Below, piece after piece: positions 1 through 13,200 of a stretch of DNA of 64,000 nt. Position numbers and translations under genes: made by a program. The stretch is taken from assembly GCA_019022495.1 (NCBI GenBank), contig JAFEKR010000002.1:5518001-5582000 (forward strand). The letters run 5' to 3'. This DNA is from Epichloe hybrida. Lineage: Eukaryota > Ascomycota > Sordariomycetes > Hypocreales > Clavicipitaceae. Positions within the stretch are counted from its first letter, which is position 1. Each line of letters begins with the position of its first letter. Below the pieces are notes generated by a model. That model made no database searches. It was not told the DNA's origin and saw only the letters and a program-made list of their open reading frames with translations.

Positions 1-115
1 TGGCGCATCGGCCCTGGACCAACGTGGCAGGCCCTTGTTGACGGTCAGTCCTGGCTGGCTAACGAGCAACCCAGCTGACAGACAAACCACCTTGTTGGGG
101 AAAACATATATGTAA

Positions 116-430
116 TACTCCGTAACGTCCGTAGTATTGCTCCGCATTCCACCAGAACAAATCCGACTGTCCGGCACGCGCGGGTATCCCTACTAGCTAC
201 GGAGTAGTCTCGAAGCTCGCCATTATTAGTTCTCACTTGTTTGCCCGCGCTCAGCTTTCACGCTCCGTCGCTCATAAGAAGCCGCGGGCTACTCGCGAGA
301 AAAGGAAGAGGCGCAAAAAGCCCTACTACACCAGTGACACCACAGAGTACGGAGTACATCAGACATGTCCCAGGAGGTGAAAAGGTCGCCCGGAGAGCTG
401 AGCTGGCTGCATGCTGCATGCTACTCCGTA
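116..430. repeat. Cluster of four TACTCCGTA 9-mers
   Basis: Exact copies of TACTCCGTA or its complement TACGGAGTA start at 116, 198, 348 and 422. The same 9-mer is dispersed through the intergenic DNA of the window (at least 17 copies). It could be a transcription-factor site or a relic of a repeat family; the sequence alone does not say which. Confidence 0.6.
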
Positions 431-738
431 GTTAGATGGAGACGCCGCCGAGCCAACGTCAGCAATCGACAATTTTGTGTTGGAGCCGGCAACTCATTCC
501 ATTCACACCCCCTCCGATGGCCCGCATTGGAAAGGAGGCGTCACGTCATCCGAGTAAGGGGTGTGTGTGCCTGCCATGCTCCCCAATTCCCCAATATTTC
601 TAGATTGTTACACCGGGCTTCCGGGCCATGGGATAAGGGGGGGGGGTCTGGAAATTAGGAAGAGGAGCGATAGACTTTCTTCGACCCCTAGGATCAAGAG
701 ATCAAGATAGCCCCCAAAACGCGCCTAAATTCTGGGTC

Positions 739-759
739 GGGGGGGGGGGGGGGGGGGGG
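739..759. repeat. Poly-G run (21 G)
   Basis: An uninterrupted run of 21 G on the plus strand in intergenic DNA. The true length is likely to be uncertain in an assembly. Confidence 0.9.
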
Positions 760-1753
760 TTTTGCTGCGGGTTGCCGTTGTCAAACAATGCATCCGAGAC
801 TTCTTGTCGCACGGCGTCGTTCAAAACGGCGGCAGGCTTCAGGCTTCGAATGTCAAGGGCCCGGAGGGAGGGGGAGGGGGGGGGATTCCAAGTTATTGGG
901 CTTTGTGGCTGAATTCTGGGAGGCGACATCCTGCCAAGACAAAAAGGGTTCCATGCAGAGAAGGTTGGCATTCAATCTCGGGACAACATGGGTGACTGAC
1001 CATTTCTCGATTCATGTCATCTTCTTATTGTCAGAGGAGAAACGCTGCGGGTAAGCTTGGGATCTCAAGTAGTCGGAGGGAAACACGTTCTCGAGTCCCG
1101 ACCAGGGCTCAACTGTAGCAAGAAAAAGCCTGTCGCATCTCGTTTGAGCCCTTTGGTCCGGATCTCTTCTCTCCGACTTGAGTAGCGCAGTGGCGTGGAC
1201 TCAGTTCCATTGGTGGAGGGTTTAGAAACCGCTATAGGGTAGCGACTCCAGGGTTTGAAAAAGATCCTGCAATTTGGAGCAACACATAACCCAGCATAGT
1301 CACAAAAGCAACACAAGTAGGTCTGATCAACGTGTTCATTGTAGCATGAAGTATTCACTATACCTACAGACATGATGCCCTAGGGCAAATTCAGTGGCGG
1401 CACTCTTCTATCACAAGGCCATGCGGGCAACACAAAAGACCAATGCACCGTCAAAAACAGATGAATAATAGCGCATAAAAAAGCGCCGTTGTTGCCAAGA
1501 TACCCTGTAACAACTACAGAGGATCGATGCTCTCCCTTTGCAATACTCCGACTTCCCTCCGTGTTAAGAAAAAAAAAAAAGAAGAGGGGATTTAAGCTGG
1601 TCTGCTCTCTTCATGCATTAAAACAGAAAATTTGCTCATCCAAAAACAGAACGCGGTTTGATCGGCGGATGGATGTAAAGAAGCGAATTTTGGAATACTT
1701 TGTCATTGGTTGACAGGAAAATTGAAAGACAAGAGCAAAGACTGGGTAGTCAT

Positions 1754-3357
1754 TTACGACCGGGTGCCGGCGGACAGCGAGGGAGTGGTGGCAGATGCTG
1801 GAGACTTGGCTTGTTCGTCAGACTCTTCAGATTCATCGTCAGAAACAGGGCGGCTGGCGACAGTTCGTCTGTTCTTGGTCATCTATCAAGACTGTTAGCA
1901 ATCCTCCCCGCCCCTCCGCCCCTTCGCCCCTACCGCGGAAGCAATGCACTCGAGAAGAGACCCGGGTTTTGTGTTGACTTACCCATGAACGGACACCGCC
2001 CACGAGACCAAGTGTATAGCCAGTAACAAAGTCCTTGGAATTGCCAGGGTTGAGTCCAGGAGTAGTGGGAGATCGAAGACCATCCGAGTTGGCCGAGTTG
2101 AAGCGAGCTGGGCTGTGAGGTCGGCTTACGGGCCAGAACTGTTTGAGCTCGCGGCTGAGCTCCTGACCAGTACTGGTCCAATTAGTGATGATGTTATCAC
2201 GGAGATCCTGAACGTGGCGCTTGAGATCTAATTCATTCTTCTTCAGCCAGCTCACGTTGAGTTCCTGTCGGGAAGTGCCGCGTCTAAATTGCCGGGTAAT
2301 GTACTTTTCATAGTCGCGGACGATTCTGCAGCGACAGCAGCTTAGAAAAAAACTTGGTGTCTTCTAGATCGGTTGAGTTATGGATCAACATACCTTGTGA
2401 TGATACCGGTTGTACTGACTCCCTCGGTTCGCTGAGTCACGAGGAACATGCCAGCCGCCTTGATGGGCTGGTAGATGTCATCACCTTCGTCAGCACCGTA
2501 TGGGAGATCGTCGTGAGCTACATAGTCCAGCTGATTGGCTTGAAGGAATTCGGGAGTGACGATCCAGGGACAGTCTTCGATAACCTCGTCCACCCATTTG
2601 CAGTGCCGCACCGACTCTGCTCGCTCCTTGGCCGACATGACGGTCAATCCCTTGCGCATGTGTGTCTCATCGTCGCCAGTGACGCCAACAACGAGGATCG
2701 TGTTGGGGAAAGCTTTCTTCGCCTGTTCGAGCTGTCGCATGTGACTGAAGAAAGAGGGAGTCAGATTGGAGGAACCGTTTGGGCGGACTATTGCTCAGGT
2801 CGCGTGTCCAATTGAGCCGTTGTCGTCATCATTGGGCTGTTTGGAAAAAAAAAAAAAAAAAAAAAGGTACAGACTTACCCAAGATGAAACAGGTCAAATA
2901 CGCCGTCTGCGTAAACTCGGACAGATCGGCCAACAGGCGGAGGATTGGTCTTGAAGCCTCCAGCAGGATGAATCAGCTTTCCAATGGGCGGCGGCGCCAT
3001 GGTGTCATTGTCACCGCTGACAGAGGACTGACGTCCTCTACGACCGACTCGCGCCTCGATGTCAATGCTGGCCTCTGTGGTGTCGCTGGGCTCACCAGGA
3101 TCCGCAGCATTCTCTCCGGAGACGTCGGCAGAGTGGCCAGAGTTGCCTCGCAGTCTCTTAGGATTCGGGCCATTGCCAGTGCTGTTGCGGGGATGACGTC
3201 GGCCAGATTCAGGCGCCGTGGTGTCACCCTCCTCACCAGAAGCATCTCGGGATGAAGGCTGCAATGCGCTGTCGGAGACGTCATTCGAGATGTCGCCGTT
3301 GCTGGCAGCGGCTCTCTTGCGTTTGCTGCCATGTGACAGGGCTGATGGTGACGACAT
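1754..3357 (-). CDS. PCT1: Choline-phosphate cytidylyltransferase (CTP:phosphocholine)
   Basis: Makes CDP-choline from CTP and phosphocholine, the rate-controlling step of the Kennedy pathway to phosphatidylcholine. Four exons join in frame: 3357-2879, 2744-2394, 2325-1983 and 1882-1754, giving 433 aa. A Ser/Arg-rich, low-complexity N-terminus (about 140 aa) precedes the nucleotidyltransferase fold. The HxGH motif (HLGH, residues 158-161) is split by intron 1. The signature [13 protein letters not shown] lies at the end of exon 2 and is split by intron 2. A following helix region rich in Lys/Glu/Arg ([17 protein letters not shown]) fits the membrane-sensing amphipathic helix of the family. 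The last exon encodes an acidic Ser-rich tail. Intron 1 contains a 21-base poly-A run on the plus strand. The gene diverges from the PSD2-type gene to its right. Function is confident; the start is the first ATG of a long open exon. Confidence 0.93.
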
Positions 3358-3446
3358 GATGTGCTCGCAGATGTCGGTCGTTCAAGGTAGTTGATCGCGC
3401 GACCTTGGCGGCAGCAACATTCGAGATGGGTAGGAATGGAAATCAA

Positions 3447-3506
3447 GCCTCAAATGCAGCCTCAAATGCAGCCTCAGATGCAGCCTCAGATGCAGCCTCA
3501 GATGCC
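3447..3506. repeat. Five tandem 12-bp units upstream of PCT1
   Basis: Five direct copies of a 12-bp unit, GCCTCARATGCM, lie 90-149 bp upstream of the PCT1 start codon, so in its 5' UTR or core promoter. The first two copies carry AAATG and the last three AGATG. Copy number may vary between strains. Confidence 0.85.
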
Positions 3507-5436
3507 GGGCACGAGGTGAGATGGAAGAACTATTATGACAATGACAAGGGGGTCGGGAAAGGGTGAGAGGTTCGAGGCAGCGGGAAAGTGGTCGTGGTGT
3601 CAAACTTTTAGGCGAGGATGGAGAGCTCCCGCAAAAAAAGAACAGAAAATGCCGGGAATAGCAGGAAGCAGAGTGCGTATGGCGCGCCAGCAGTACGGAG
3701 TAGCACGTCGGGCTACAAAAGTGGAGGAGAAAGGGGGGGCTTCATTATCATTATTATCTGACATGGACTGACTGACTTCTTCAGCACGAAGGGGTTCTCA
3801 TCTCCTTCCAAGACCCCTTCACAAGCGACAACACGTCGCCATGTCGCGAGAGGCATGACAAGGCAAGGCAAGGCGAGGGAAGGGAAGGAAACGGCTCAAT
3901 TCCAGACATTTGGGCTTTGTGCATGTATATACTCCGTAGAACCGCTTTTATACGTCCGTAGGGTAATCCGTACTACGGAGGAGCGCTCACCCTTTTATCT
4001 GTAGTTTTTGCCCCTCCATGCGCAATTGTGTGAATGAATGCGGGTTTCGTCGGTTAGACGTATGTAGTATTCCGTATGCTGCCACCTCACAATGCAATGC
4101 AGATGACGAGGCCAGCAGGCAGCAGGCAGAGTTAGCGCAAATTGCAATCAATTGTGTTGCATCCATCGATGGAGGATTATCATTTAGCTGGACTGGCAAC
4201 TGGGTGGGTATTGACAGCATTGCTGCCTGTGAAGACAGCTGCGACAAGAAAGAGCCGGTGCATTCCCTTCCATAGGCGTGTTTCGGTATGAGAGTTGATG
4301 ACGATCAAGCAACGCTTTTTTATTACTAACAGTGAGGCATGTATTGCGCGCCCAGGAGACCACCTTTCATGCCATTGCCGAGGCTGATTGATTTGGATGC
4401 GCACTTGCCAACAAGTTGGCGTCGAGCTTGTCCTGGACTCCTGGCGACGTGGCACACCAACCGGACTCCTCAAATTTCGTGTCGGTCTCGGTCAGTCAGC
4501 TCTGCGCTGACAGCTTACATAATTAAAATGGAGCTCCAGTCAGCACGAGGATTGTCCCTGATTCCTCCGTACTCCTCTCCGTACTTACCCAGTGTCAACC
4601 TCCAGCGCCATGTCAGACGGTCCATGTCAGACGGTGTCATTGTATGCGGGACACTGTACGAAGAACATGTCATTGGCGGCTCAGCCATTGCTGTGCCTCA
4701 GAGAGATCAGAGAGAAGAGGCCTCGTCGGCCGATTCCCGACGTTCCAACTGGTTTTGACCCGAGCTCAGCCTACAAGTGGGCTCGGCCGTATGTACAGTG
4801 GGTCTCAGGTGATTCCGAAAATTACCTACAATGTGAAGGAATATGTGAGTAAACAATGTCCAACTAATAAGACTTTACGTCACCAGTAAGCTGTTAATAG
4901 GCTCCAGCGATCGAATGGCTCGGCACCAGCGAAGAGACAAGAACGATGACGCCAAATCGGCCGAGCTGGTCCGTGCCTGTACTCGCGCGAGCATCAATAA
5001 TGCCTGGTTTGTTAAGCAAACAAGGTCATACTTCCTTCCCTTGTAATGCGAGCCACGTACTGTACAGCTCCTCGAAATAGCTGTGCATGGATTCCGACTG
5101 CCTCTTGCATCCCATTTCAAATCCATCACGATGAGCTGGGCATCTCGCTTGTAAATGGTAAGGCCTCAAAAAGTCTTCTGTTCTAGTTGTGTACCGAAAC
5201 ACACGTGCAGTGAATGTGACGGGACTCACAGTGCGCAGACGCAGCCTCTACGCACAGTGCAACTGGATTACTCCGTAATAAGTGGCGTTACAAATCCCAG
5301 AGTCCAGCAACCTACTAGTACGGATTACCCGCCTCACAGATTCGTCCTCATCAGGCCCGGCACGACGTTGAGCGTTTGGCCAGCTTGAGCTTCAGCTCCT
5401 CACGAATCAACTTTGTGCCGGTTTCATTTCTGCGCC
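3507..5436. other. Divergent promoter region between PCT1 and the PSD2-type gene
   Basis: About 1.9 kb without a recognisable gene. It includes TACTCCGTA-type 9-mers at 3694, 3930 and 5269, plus near matches around 3975 and 4566-4585. A short direct duplication (CCATGTCAGACGGT twice) lies near 4609-4637. It should hold the promoters of both flanking phospholipid genes. Confidence 0.5.
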
Positions 5437-8400
5437 ATGAGGATAAAACCAACCCGCCTGCTTTCGTCGTCTAGCCTGAATTCTGTCAATAGCCAGGGTG
5501 CAGTTCCAATGCGTTCATCCAAACCAGACAATGCGGGGCATGGAGCCGAGGCGGGCAGTGGTTTGGCCCTGAAGCTCGTCGTCGTGAAGGTGCGCCTTTT
5601 TTCCCTTTACGCTCTAATGCGCCTCAGAAGTCCATGTTTCATTTGAGAAGTCGACAATGTAAGCTAAATCTCAAGTTCTAGGCCAGAAACTTGGCTGCCA
5701 AAGATAGATCAGGCACTTCCGACCCGGTGAGTTTGTCAACGGCTTCCCTTTTTTGGGGGTTTTCTTGGCTTTGGCCGCTATCCAAATCCAAGAGTTCAAT
5801 CGAGAGACTAATGGCCATCACAGTATCTCGTGATCACATGCGGTGATACTCGAATCGTAACCCATTCGGTCCCCAAGACTTTGAATCCCGAATGGAACGT
5901 GATAGAGGAATTCCCCGTCACTTCTGTCCAAGATCTCCTGATAGACGTCATTTGTTGGGATAAAGATCGGTTTGGAAAGGATTACATGGGCGAATTTCAT
6001 CTAGCTCTGGAGGAGATTTTTCAAAATAAGCGGACCGAAGTCGAGCCGCACTGGTTCTCTCTCAAGAGTAAGCGGCCTGGAAAAAAGAATGGAGTTGTTT
6101 CGGGAGAGGTACTACTACAATTTACCCTCTTTGATACTACCAACCTTGGAGCTTCACCTCGAGAGATCTTGGACAAGCTTTGGACCCTCATTGGCTCCAT
6201 ACCTGGCACTACCCCTTCGACAACTCCTCTCTTGACGCCATCTGCTAGCCGAGGAGCATCCTCGGGGCCACCAGGGCAAGATGAACATGGATATGAAGAC
6301 GATGATGATGAGCTTACCGAATTCGACGACGAGGAGAATGAGGATCCTTCAAAGCCCGAGGCAGCCGAGAAGCGACGACGAAGACTGAGGATCAAGGGCC
6401 TGAAGAAGCGGAGACGAGACAACCCTTATGCGTTCAATAATGGCTACTCTGATGTTGTGGGCATCATCTTTCTTGAAATTGTCCGCATCACCGATCTGCC
6501 ACCAGAGTCCAATCTTACAAGAACCAGCTTCGATATGGATCCATTTGTAGTCGCTTCACTGGGCAAGAAAACGTACCGTACTCGGCGTGTCAGACACAAT
6601 TTGAATCCTGTGTACAACGAAAAGATGCTGTTCCACGTGCAAGCACATGAGAAACAGTATTCTTTTTCATTCACAGTCATTGATCACGACAAATACTCAG
6701 GAAACGACTTCATTGCGTCTTGCAATCTACCAATACAGGAACTGATCGAAAAGGCACCACAGGCTGACCCGACCACCGGCCTGTACGGACTCAGGGAACC
6801 TCCGGAACACACACCAGCAGCGGCACGATCTCGCTTCAAGAAGCTAAGCATATCCCGGTCCTCATCGACGCAAAGCTTGAGCAAGTTGATCCGCCCTCAA
6901 ATATCCAAGAACTCATCTAGCACCAACACTACCTCTCAAAGCACGACCAACAATGTCGAATCATCATCAAGCCAGACGCCACCAACAAATTCTCTCCTCT
7001 CACCGGCTGATCCACTTGCTAATCCAGCCGTTGATACTTCAGATGCTGGCGCTGAAAGAGATGATGCCGACTTTCACGAGTATGTTGTTCCACTGAAGAT
7101 GAAGAACTTGGACAAGTGGGAAAGCAAACACAGCCCCAAGATATTCCTGAAAGCCAAATACCTGCCCTATCCGGCCCTCCGCCAACAGTTCTGGCGGGCA
7201 ATGCTTCGGCAGTACGATACAGATGAGAGTGGTGAGATTAGCCGCGTCGAACTTACGACGATGTTGGATACCCTGGGATCTACACTCAAAGAGTCTACTA
7301 TTGACAGTTTCTTCCAACGGTTCCCTCACAAAGCGCCTGACAATGAAGAGTCTTGGGATCTCACCATGGACGAGGCTGTCATCTGCCTGGAGGACCAGTT
7401 AGATGCCAAGAGTAAGCCTAAACAACCCGCCGCAGACAAAGTCAAAAACATGATGCCCGACATGAAGCACCTCGGCATTCTCAACAAGCCAGCCGTTCCT
7501 GGACACGTCAGCTCAGCCAATGCATCTGGCACTTCCACACCGGCAATTGTTGTCGAACCCGAAACGCCCAGTGCTGCGAATGATACCAAGGGTTCAGGTG
7601 AGGAAGAGAGCGATGAAAATGGAGACAAGGACGAGGAACATGTTGTGGAGATTCGCGAATGCCCCATCTGTCATCAGCCGCGACTTAATAAACGCAGTGA
7701 CACTGACATTATTACGCACATTGCAACCTGTGCCAGCCAAGACTGGAAGCAAGTCAACACGGTGTTGATGGGAGGTTTCGTCACTGCCAGCCAAGCACAG
7801 CGCAAATGGTACTCCAAAGTAATCACCAAGATCTCGTACGGAGGCTACAAGCTTGGCGCTAATTCGGCAAATATTCTTGTCCAAGACCGTCTCACTGGTC
7901 AGATTAATGAGGAAAAGATGAGCGTCTATGTACGACTGGGGATCAGGTTGCTTTACAAGGGTCTGAAGTCGCGTGACATGGAGAATAAGCGAAGTAAGTT
8001 TTCCCCTCTCTCTTCTTCCTCATCTTTGCATGCGGGTTCCTTTTTTTTTTGCTTTTTCTCTTTTTAATTGTATTCCAGCCCCTTGTACTAACTTCAGAAC
8101 CCAACAGTCCGAAAGCTTCTGAAGAACTTGAGTATTAAACAGGGAAAGAAGTTTGATGATCCAGCGTCCAGGGATGAAATTGAGAAATTTATTCATTTTC
8201 ACGGTTTGGACATGTCGGAAGTGTTGCTGCCCCTTGATCAATTCAAGAACTTCAACGAGTTCTTCTACCGCGCGCTGAAGCCTGGCGCCAGACCATGCTC
8301 CGCGCCGAATAACCCGGGCATCATCGTTTCACCGGCCGATTGTCGTTGTGTAGTCTTCAATCAGATGACCCCCGCAAGACAGATATGGGTCAAGGGCAGA

Positions 8401-9183
8401 GAATTCAACATTAAGAGACTCCTGGGAGATGCCTATCCGGATGACGCCGCTCGCTACGAGAATGGCGCCCTGGGAATCTTCCGGCTGGCGCCCCAAGACT
8501 ACCATCGCTTCCACATTCCTGTCGACGGTGTTCTTGGCAAGCCAGTCACCATTGCTGGTGAATACTACACAGTCAATCCCATGGCCATTCGCTCGGCCCT
8601 GGATGTGTATGGCGAGAACGTACGTGTGGTTGTGCCCATCGATAGTGTCGCTCATGGCAGAGTCATGGTCATTTGTGTTGGCGCCATGATGGTTGGTAGC
8701 ACGGTCATTACTCGAAACGCTGGAGAGAATGTCAAGCGAGCTGAAGAGCTGGGCTACTTCAAATTTGGTGGCAGCACTGTGCTCTTACTGTTCGAGCCTG
8801 GTCAGATGGCATTCGACGACGACCTAGTTGACAATTCCATCGGTGCACTTGAAACCCTGGTAAGTGGACAGCCTAGACTCCCCCACAATTCTTCCCTTTC
8901 CCCGTCGAGGAATAAAAACTCCAAATACCTGACCAAAGTGCGGACACAGATTCGAGTGGGCATGTCGATCGGTCATTCTCCCGACGTTGGCCAGTGGACA
9001 CCCGACATGCGCAAGAGCGAGGGCGATATCACCGAGGCGGAGAAGATGGACGCCAAACGTCGTATTCAAGGCAACTTTGCCTCGGAACAGTCACCCAGTG
9101 ATAGCGGCGAGGATGACGGTGCCGAAAAACGAAAGCTGTCCAAGGCGCCAACCATGAACACGTTTGCTGCATCTGCCATGTGA
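5437..9183 (+). CDS. PSD2: Phosphatidylserine decarboxylase proenzyme, C2-domain type (PSD2-like)
   Basis: Converts phosphatidylserine to phosphatidylethanolamine; the family acts on Golgi/endosomal membranes. Exons 5437-5589, 5682-5726, 5824-7993, 8108-8859 and 8950-9183 join in frame to 1117 aa. In order: a first C2 domain (about 43-150, with the Asp-containing loop KDRSGTSDPYLVITCGD formed across two introns), an acidic linker, a second C2 domain (about 277-372), an EF-hand-like loop (YDTDESGEISRVEL, about 525-550), a Cys/His cluster (CPICHQPRLNKRSDTDIITH), and the decarboxylase domain (about 790-1080). The self-cleavage motif is GGST, with the pyruvoyl-forming Ser at residue 1012. The start ATG is the first in frame in exon 1; a further upstream exon cannot be excluded. 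The last intron is 90 nt and free of stops, so retention would keep the frame. Confidence 0.92.
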
Positions 9184-10241
9184 GGGGGCTCGGCAAACAA
9201 GGACAAGGGGGAGCCATCCGTCTCTTTCGAAACAATGCATTCAACAGGATTGACGTGAACTGGCACAACTTTGAAATGATGACACCTTGACGTGAGATGT
9301 ATTAGATACGATGATGTGCAGGCAGGCAGGACAAGGCCAGAGATGGACCGAGGTTCAAGGTTCAAGTTTCAAGTCACGGGGGGGGAGAAAAGAAGAAGAA
9401 GGGGCAGATGACGAAACTCACACATGAAGCGTTACCAAAGAGGTTTAGCGATTGGGATTTTCACGACGTACATGCATAGGAAAATGAAGACGAGAACATG
9501 GATTATGTATGCAACGCAGAGGCTATCCGTAAACCGTCGTCGATCATCACATGGTGCCTGCAAGCAAGTGCCTAGGTTGTCACGCACAGACCATTTTTGC
9601 GATTTCATTTGCACCGGTGGTTCACGCACGGGAGTATATGGTGTGATGTTCCTTTTGAAGAGCAGTAAAAGGACATTGGCCAAGTAGTCCAGTTGCCTTG
9701 AACGTGATGAATCCAGCCCAAATTTAGTAACAAGGCCATGACATAGTATGCATGTACCAGAGGCGAGGCACCGCAGAGGACGGCTTGACTCGGCGCAGAC
9801 CGGGAGGTCTCGGCATTGCCGGCAACTCGGCATCCTTGGAAATAGTGATGGTCATTTATTTACGTATGTATACAGGATTATATCTACGTGCATCCTCAAC
9901 TGCTTCTCAAACTCCCCGAGGCCTTTGATCTCGAGGCCCATCCAAAACCTAACTCGAGCAGAGAATCAATCACACAAGCCTCCAGACTTCCCGATTGCCC
10001 TCGCGCCACGCTTGCACAAAGTGATGGTTGCAGAAGAAAAGAGCAGGACATGACCGTTAAAGTTGAAAGAAAAGAAGAATGCTGAAATTGTTTGATAACC
10101 AAAAAAAATAGGGGCGTTGTTGTAGTGATCGTCGTGGTGCTCGCTGCTTGTTGCTTGCTGTATGTATGATGATGATGCCTTCAAAGCAGGTGTGTGTGGA
10201 TGCAGTACACGAGGTGGCAATCATGTACAAAAAAAGCGCGT
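9184..10241. other. Convergent intergenic region
   Basis: About 1.06 kb between the 3' ends of the PSD2-type gene and the LRR gene. It presumably holds both 3' UTRs. No coding potential or RNA gene was recognised. Confidence 0.5.
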
Positions 10242-13200
10242 CTAATCCATAATGGCACTCTCGTCGCCTGGCAGCGACGTGTTCTTGTCCGACGCAGCTG
10301 CTGTTATGTTGTCTCGTGCCTTTTGCTGCGCCTCCAAAAAGCGACCCCAGTGGTCTGGGTCGCTGTCCCTCATGCTGCGGATCAGTACGTCTTTGTCGTC
10401 TTTGAAGGCACGGACTGCACCCTTTTCCTTGACCTTTTCGAGAAGCTCGCCACCAAGATCCTCTGCGAGATCTGTCAACATCTGCGCGTGCTTGGCATCC
10501 GCTCCAATGTCGTCGATTGTGCTGATGAGATCAAACTGCTCCTTGCGAACAAAGCCAGAACGAAACCGATGACCAGCGCGGAGAACCCGGCCTTCTTCCT
10601 CGGCCAGCTCTCGAGAGAGCATCGAGTTGGCCCGCGAGAGTGGCTTGGTCGGATGCATCTCTGTTTCATCGTCAGCGTCCGACACCACCACCGCCGAGTC
10701 CTCGCCTGCGGTGTGATTGTGAGCCTGTAGGGGCGGCTCTTCGCTAGTCCACGCGGGCAACATCTTGCCAAGTTCGTGGCCGTCGGCATTGCCGGCCCTG
10801 GTGGTGTGTGAGCCCGCCGGTTCTCTCGTGTCCGGGAACTCGTCTTCAAATCTATTGATGATGCCTTGCAGGGTCTCATCGAGGAACACGAGTTTGCGCA
10901 GATTCATCTCATCGCCATCCTCCGATCGAGCTTTGTTCAGGGCCGGTTGCAATCGCTGGCGAATCTTTCGAGCTCCAGCCAGCAGGTGCTTCGACATGTC
11001 CTTGGCCTTTCCAGCCGACGGTAAACCAGTCCTGGTCGTGGACCCATCCCCCGTTTCCGTATCCGTATCCGTTTCCGTATCCTTGGCGAAATCGCCAGAC
11101 GGTCGCCTTGAATCGTCGCTTCTGTTCTTGAGGCAGCATGTCAACGCTTTCACCACGCCGGTGCCGCCAATGACATAGTTCCCATCAGGCGCGCCTCCGT
11201 TGTCGTCTACCGGTCCGTCGTCATCCAGCGCATCGCGTCCCACAAGGTGGACGAGCACATCAGGGTATGCAGGATCCTTGCATTCTTGCACCTCGGCTTG
11301 CGTCTCGGACATGGCACTGGCCACCACAGAACCAATATTGGTGTCGGGTAACCGTTCCAGGTTGCGGAGGCAGTATGCCACCACTTGTTTCGCCATGGCC
11401 TTGACGATCTCCCCTGCATCCTCCTTGGGGACCTCGATATCGACACATATCAAGCTGCTTGATATCCTTGCAGCAGCCATGAGCGAGGCGTACAACGCGC
11501 AAGCCTCTTCCTGTGCCTCCTCGGTCTTCGCATCTGCAAGCTGCACAAGCTCACTATTGCCCAGCAGATTGATGTGCGCCAAATTGCGCACTTCTGGCAA
11601 GACTTCGACGAGTGCAATGGCTTGCTCAGAGCTCATTTTGACGTCTTGCAAATGTATTCGCTTCAGTTGGTCCATTTTTGGTAGATATCTATGGACAGGG
11701 GGGGAAGAGAGTCGTCAGCATTCAAGTAGTGCAGAGCAGATTGAACGTGTGAAGTTCGGGGGAGAAGAGGGGGGGGGCGGGGTGGGTGGGTGGCTTGCCT
11801 TCTCAAGAGACCAAGAGCACTGGGCTTAGATTGAAAGAGGTCTTGGTTGTGGGATAGATCAATAAATCGGAGATTTTTCAGCTTGGCCAGTGCCGGTAGC
11901 ATCTTGCCGAGACCTGAGGGTGTGAGGCCACAGCTGGCCAGACTCAGTGCCCACACTAAGTGGTTCTCATCCAGGGAGCTCGCCAGTGTTTCGATGTGCT
12001 CGCTGAGGTCATTCCCGCCAAGGTCGAGACCCTCACATACCCCTGCTGCCAAATATCTCACTACGTGCTTGATGCCATCAGCATCAAGGGAGTTGTGCGC
12101 GAGGCCGAGTCTTCGGACGCCACATTTGATCATGCCGTCAATAATCAAGCCAAGCTGTTCCATGCTGGGTTCTGTTTCTCCTATATTCACCATCTCCAAC
12201 GTCGAACCACCCAATCGCTCTGCAACTGCTCTCGAAAAAACGTCTGATATTGAGCGAGGAATCTGCACGCCGTTTGGCAGGGTACTATTCTTGACAGCTG
12301 GCGCCTGTCGTGGGAAGGGAATGTGGGAGATGTCCAAACTCTTGAGCGACCGACACTTGTAAAGAAACAGGGAGACGTGTTTCCAGCCGTCGGGGCCTAA
12401 TTTGTTGTTTTTTAGGACCAGACGTTCGACAATTCCACCTTGAGATTCAACAAGCTCGTGCTTTGGCTTCCTACGCCTCGACGTCGAGGGCATCTTGGCC
12501 GCCAACAGCCCAGCCAGAATAACGCGCAAACCCTCGTCGTTCAGTCCGCTGTTCTCCAAGATGATCTCTTTGACTGGAACCACGGCGAGATAGTCGCCCA
12601 GGGTGATGAGATCTGGAAGCTGTAGATAGTAGTCTGTCAGATCCAGCTTGGCCACGGTTCCTGCCGTTATATTGGTGTTGCAGCTGTCCATCAACTGCTC
12701 CGTGATCTTCTTAAGGATGGGTGTTTCGCGGAGTTGACAACATCGTCGATATATCCTAGCAGGATTCGTCGTGGGGTGACATGATGAACTTGGGGTCGCG
12801 GTTCCGCTGCGAGCTTCTGACGAGGAGTCGCTGCTGTCGTAATGGATTTCCATCGGGACCGAACCATTATCCTCGGCGAGTCTTCGGCGCTTTTCTTTCC
12901 TAGCCTTGCGTTCCCCCTCGCTTTTCTTCTTCTTCTCCTTCTTCTTGGTAGTCTCTTTTTCAGCACCAATAGAAATGGATTCGTTGATAGCACCGTCATT
13001 TGCATCGTTCACTTTCTCAACAGCATCCATGGCCGAGTTAGCGACGTTGGCGGCAGATTCTCCGTTGGGTTCGCTGGCAGCTTCCTCGGCTTCCTTCTCG
13101 CCCTCGGACGCTTGGGGATTCTTCAAGGCATTGCCCTCAGTTCTCTCGGTGAGCCTCTTCTTCTGTGTCTTATCTATTGTCTTTGGCTGTGGAGTGTCTC

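Larger units (their letters stand above)
1..1753. other. Intergenic, no gene recognised
   Basis: No ORF here resembles a known protein and none shows convincing splice structure. The stretch contains four copies of the 9-mer TACTCCGTA/TACGGAGTA in its first 430 bases (116, 198, 348, 422) and an uninterrupted run of 21 G at 739-759, with further G-rich tracts near 870-890. It ends at the 3' end of the PCT1 gene, so its right edge probably includes that gene's 3' UTR. Confidence 0.6.
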
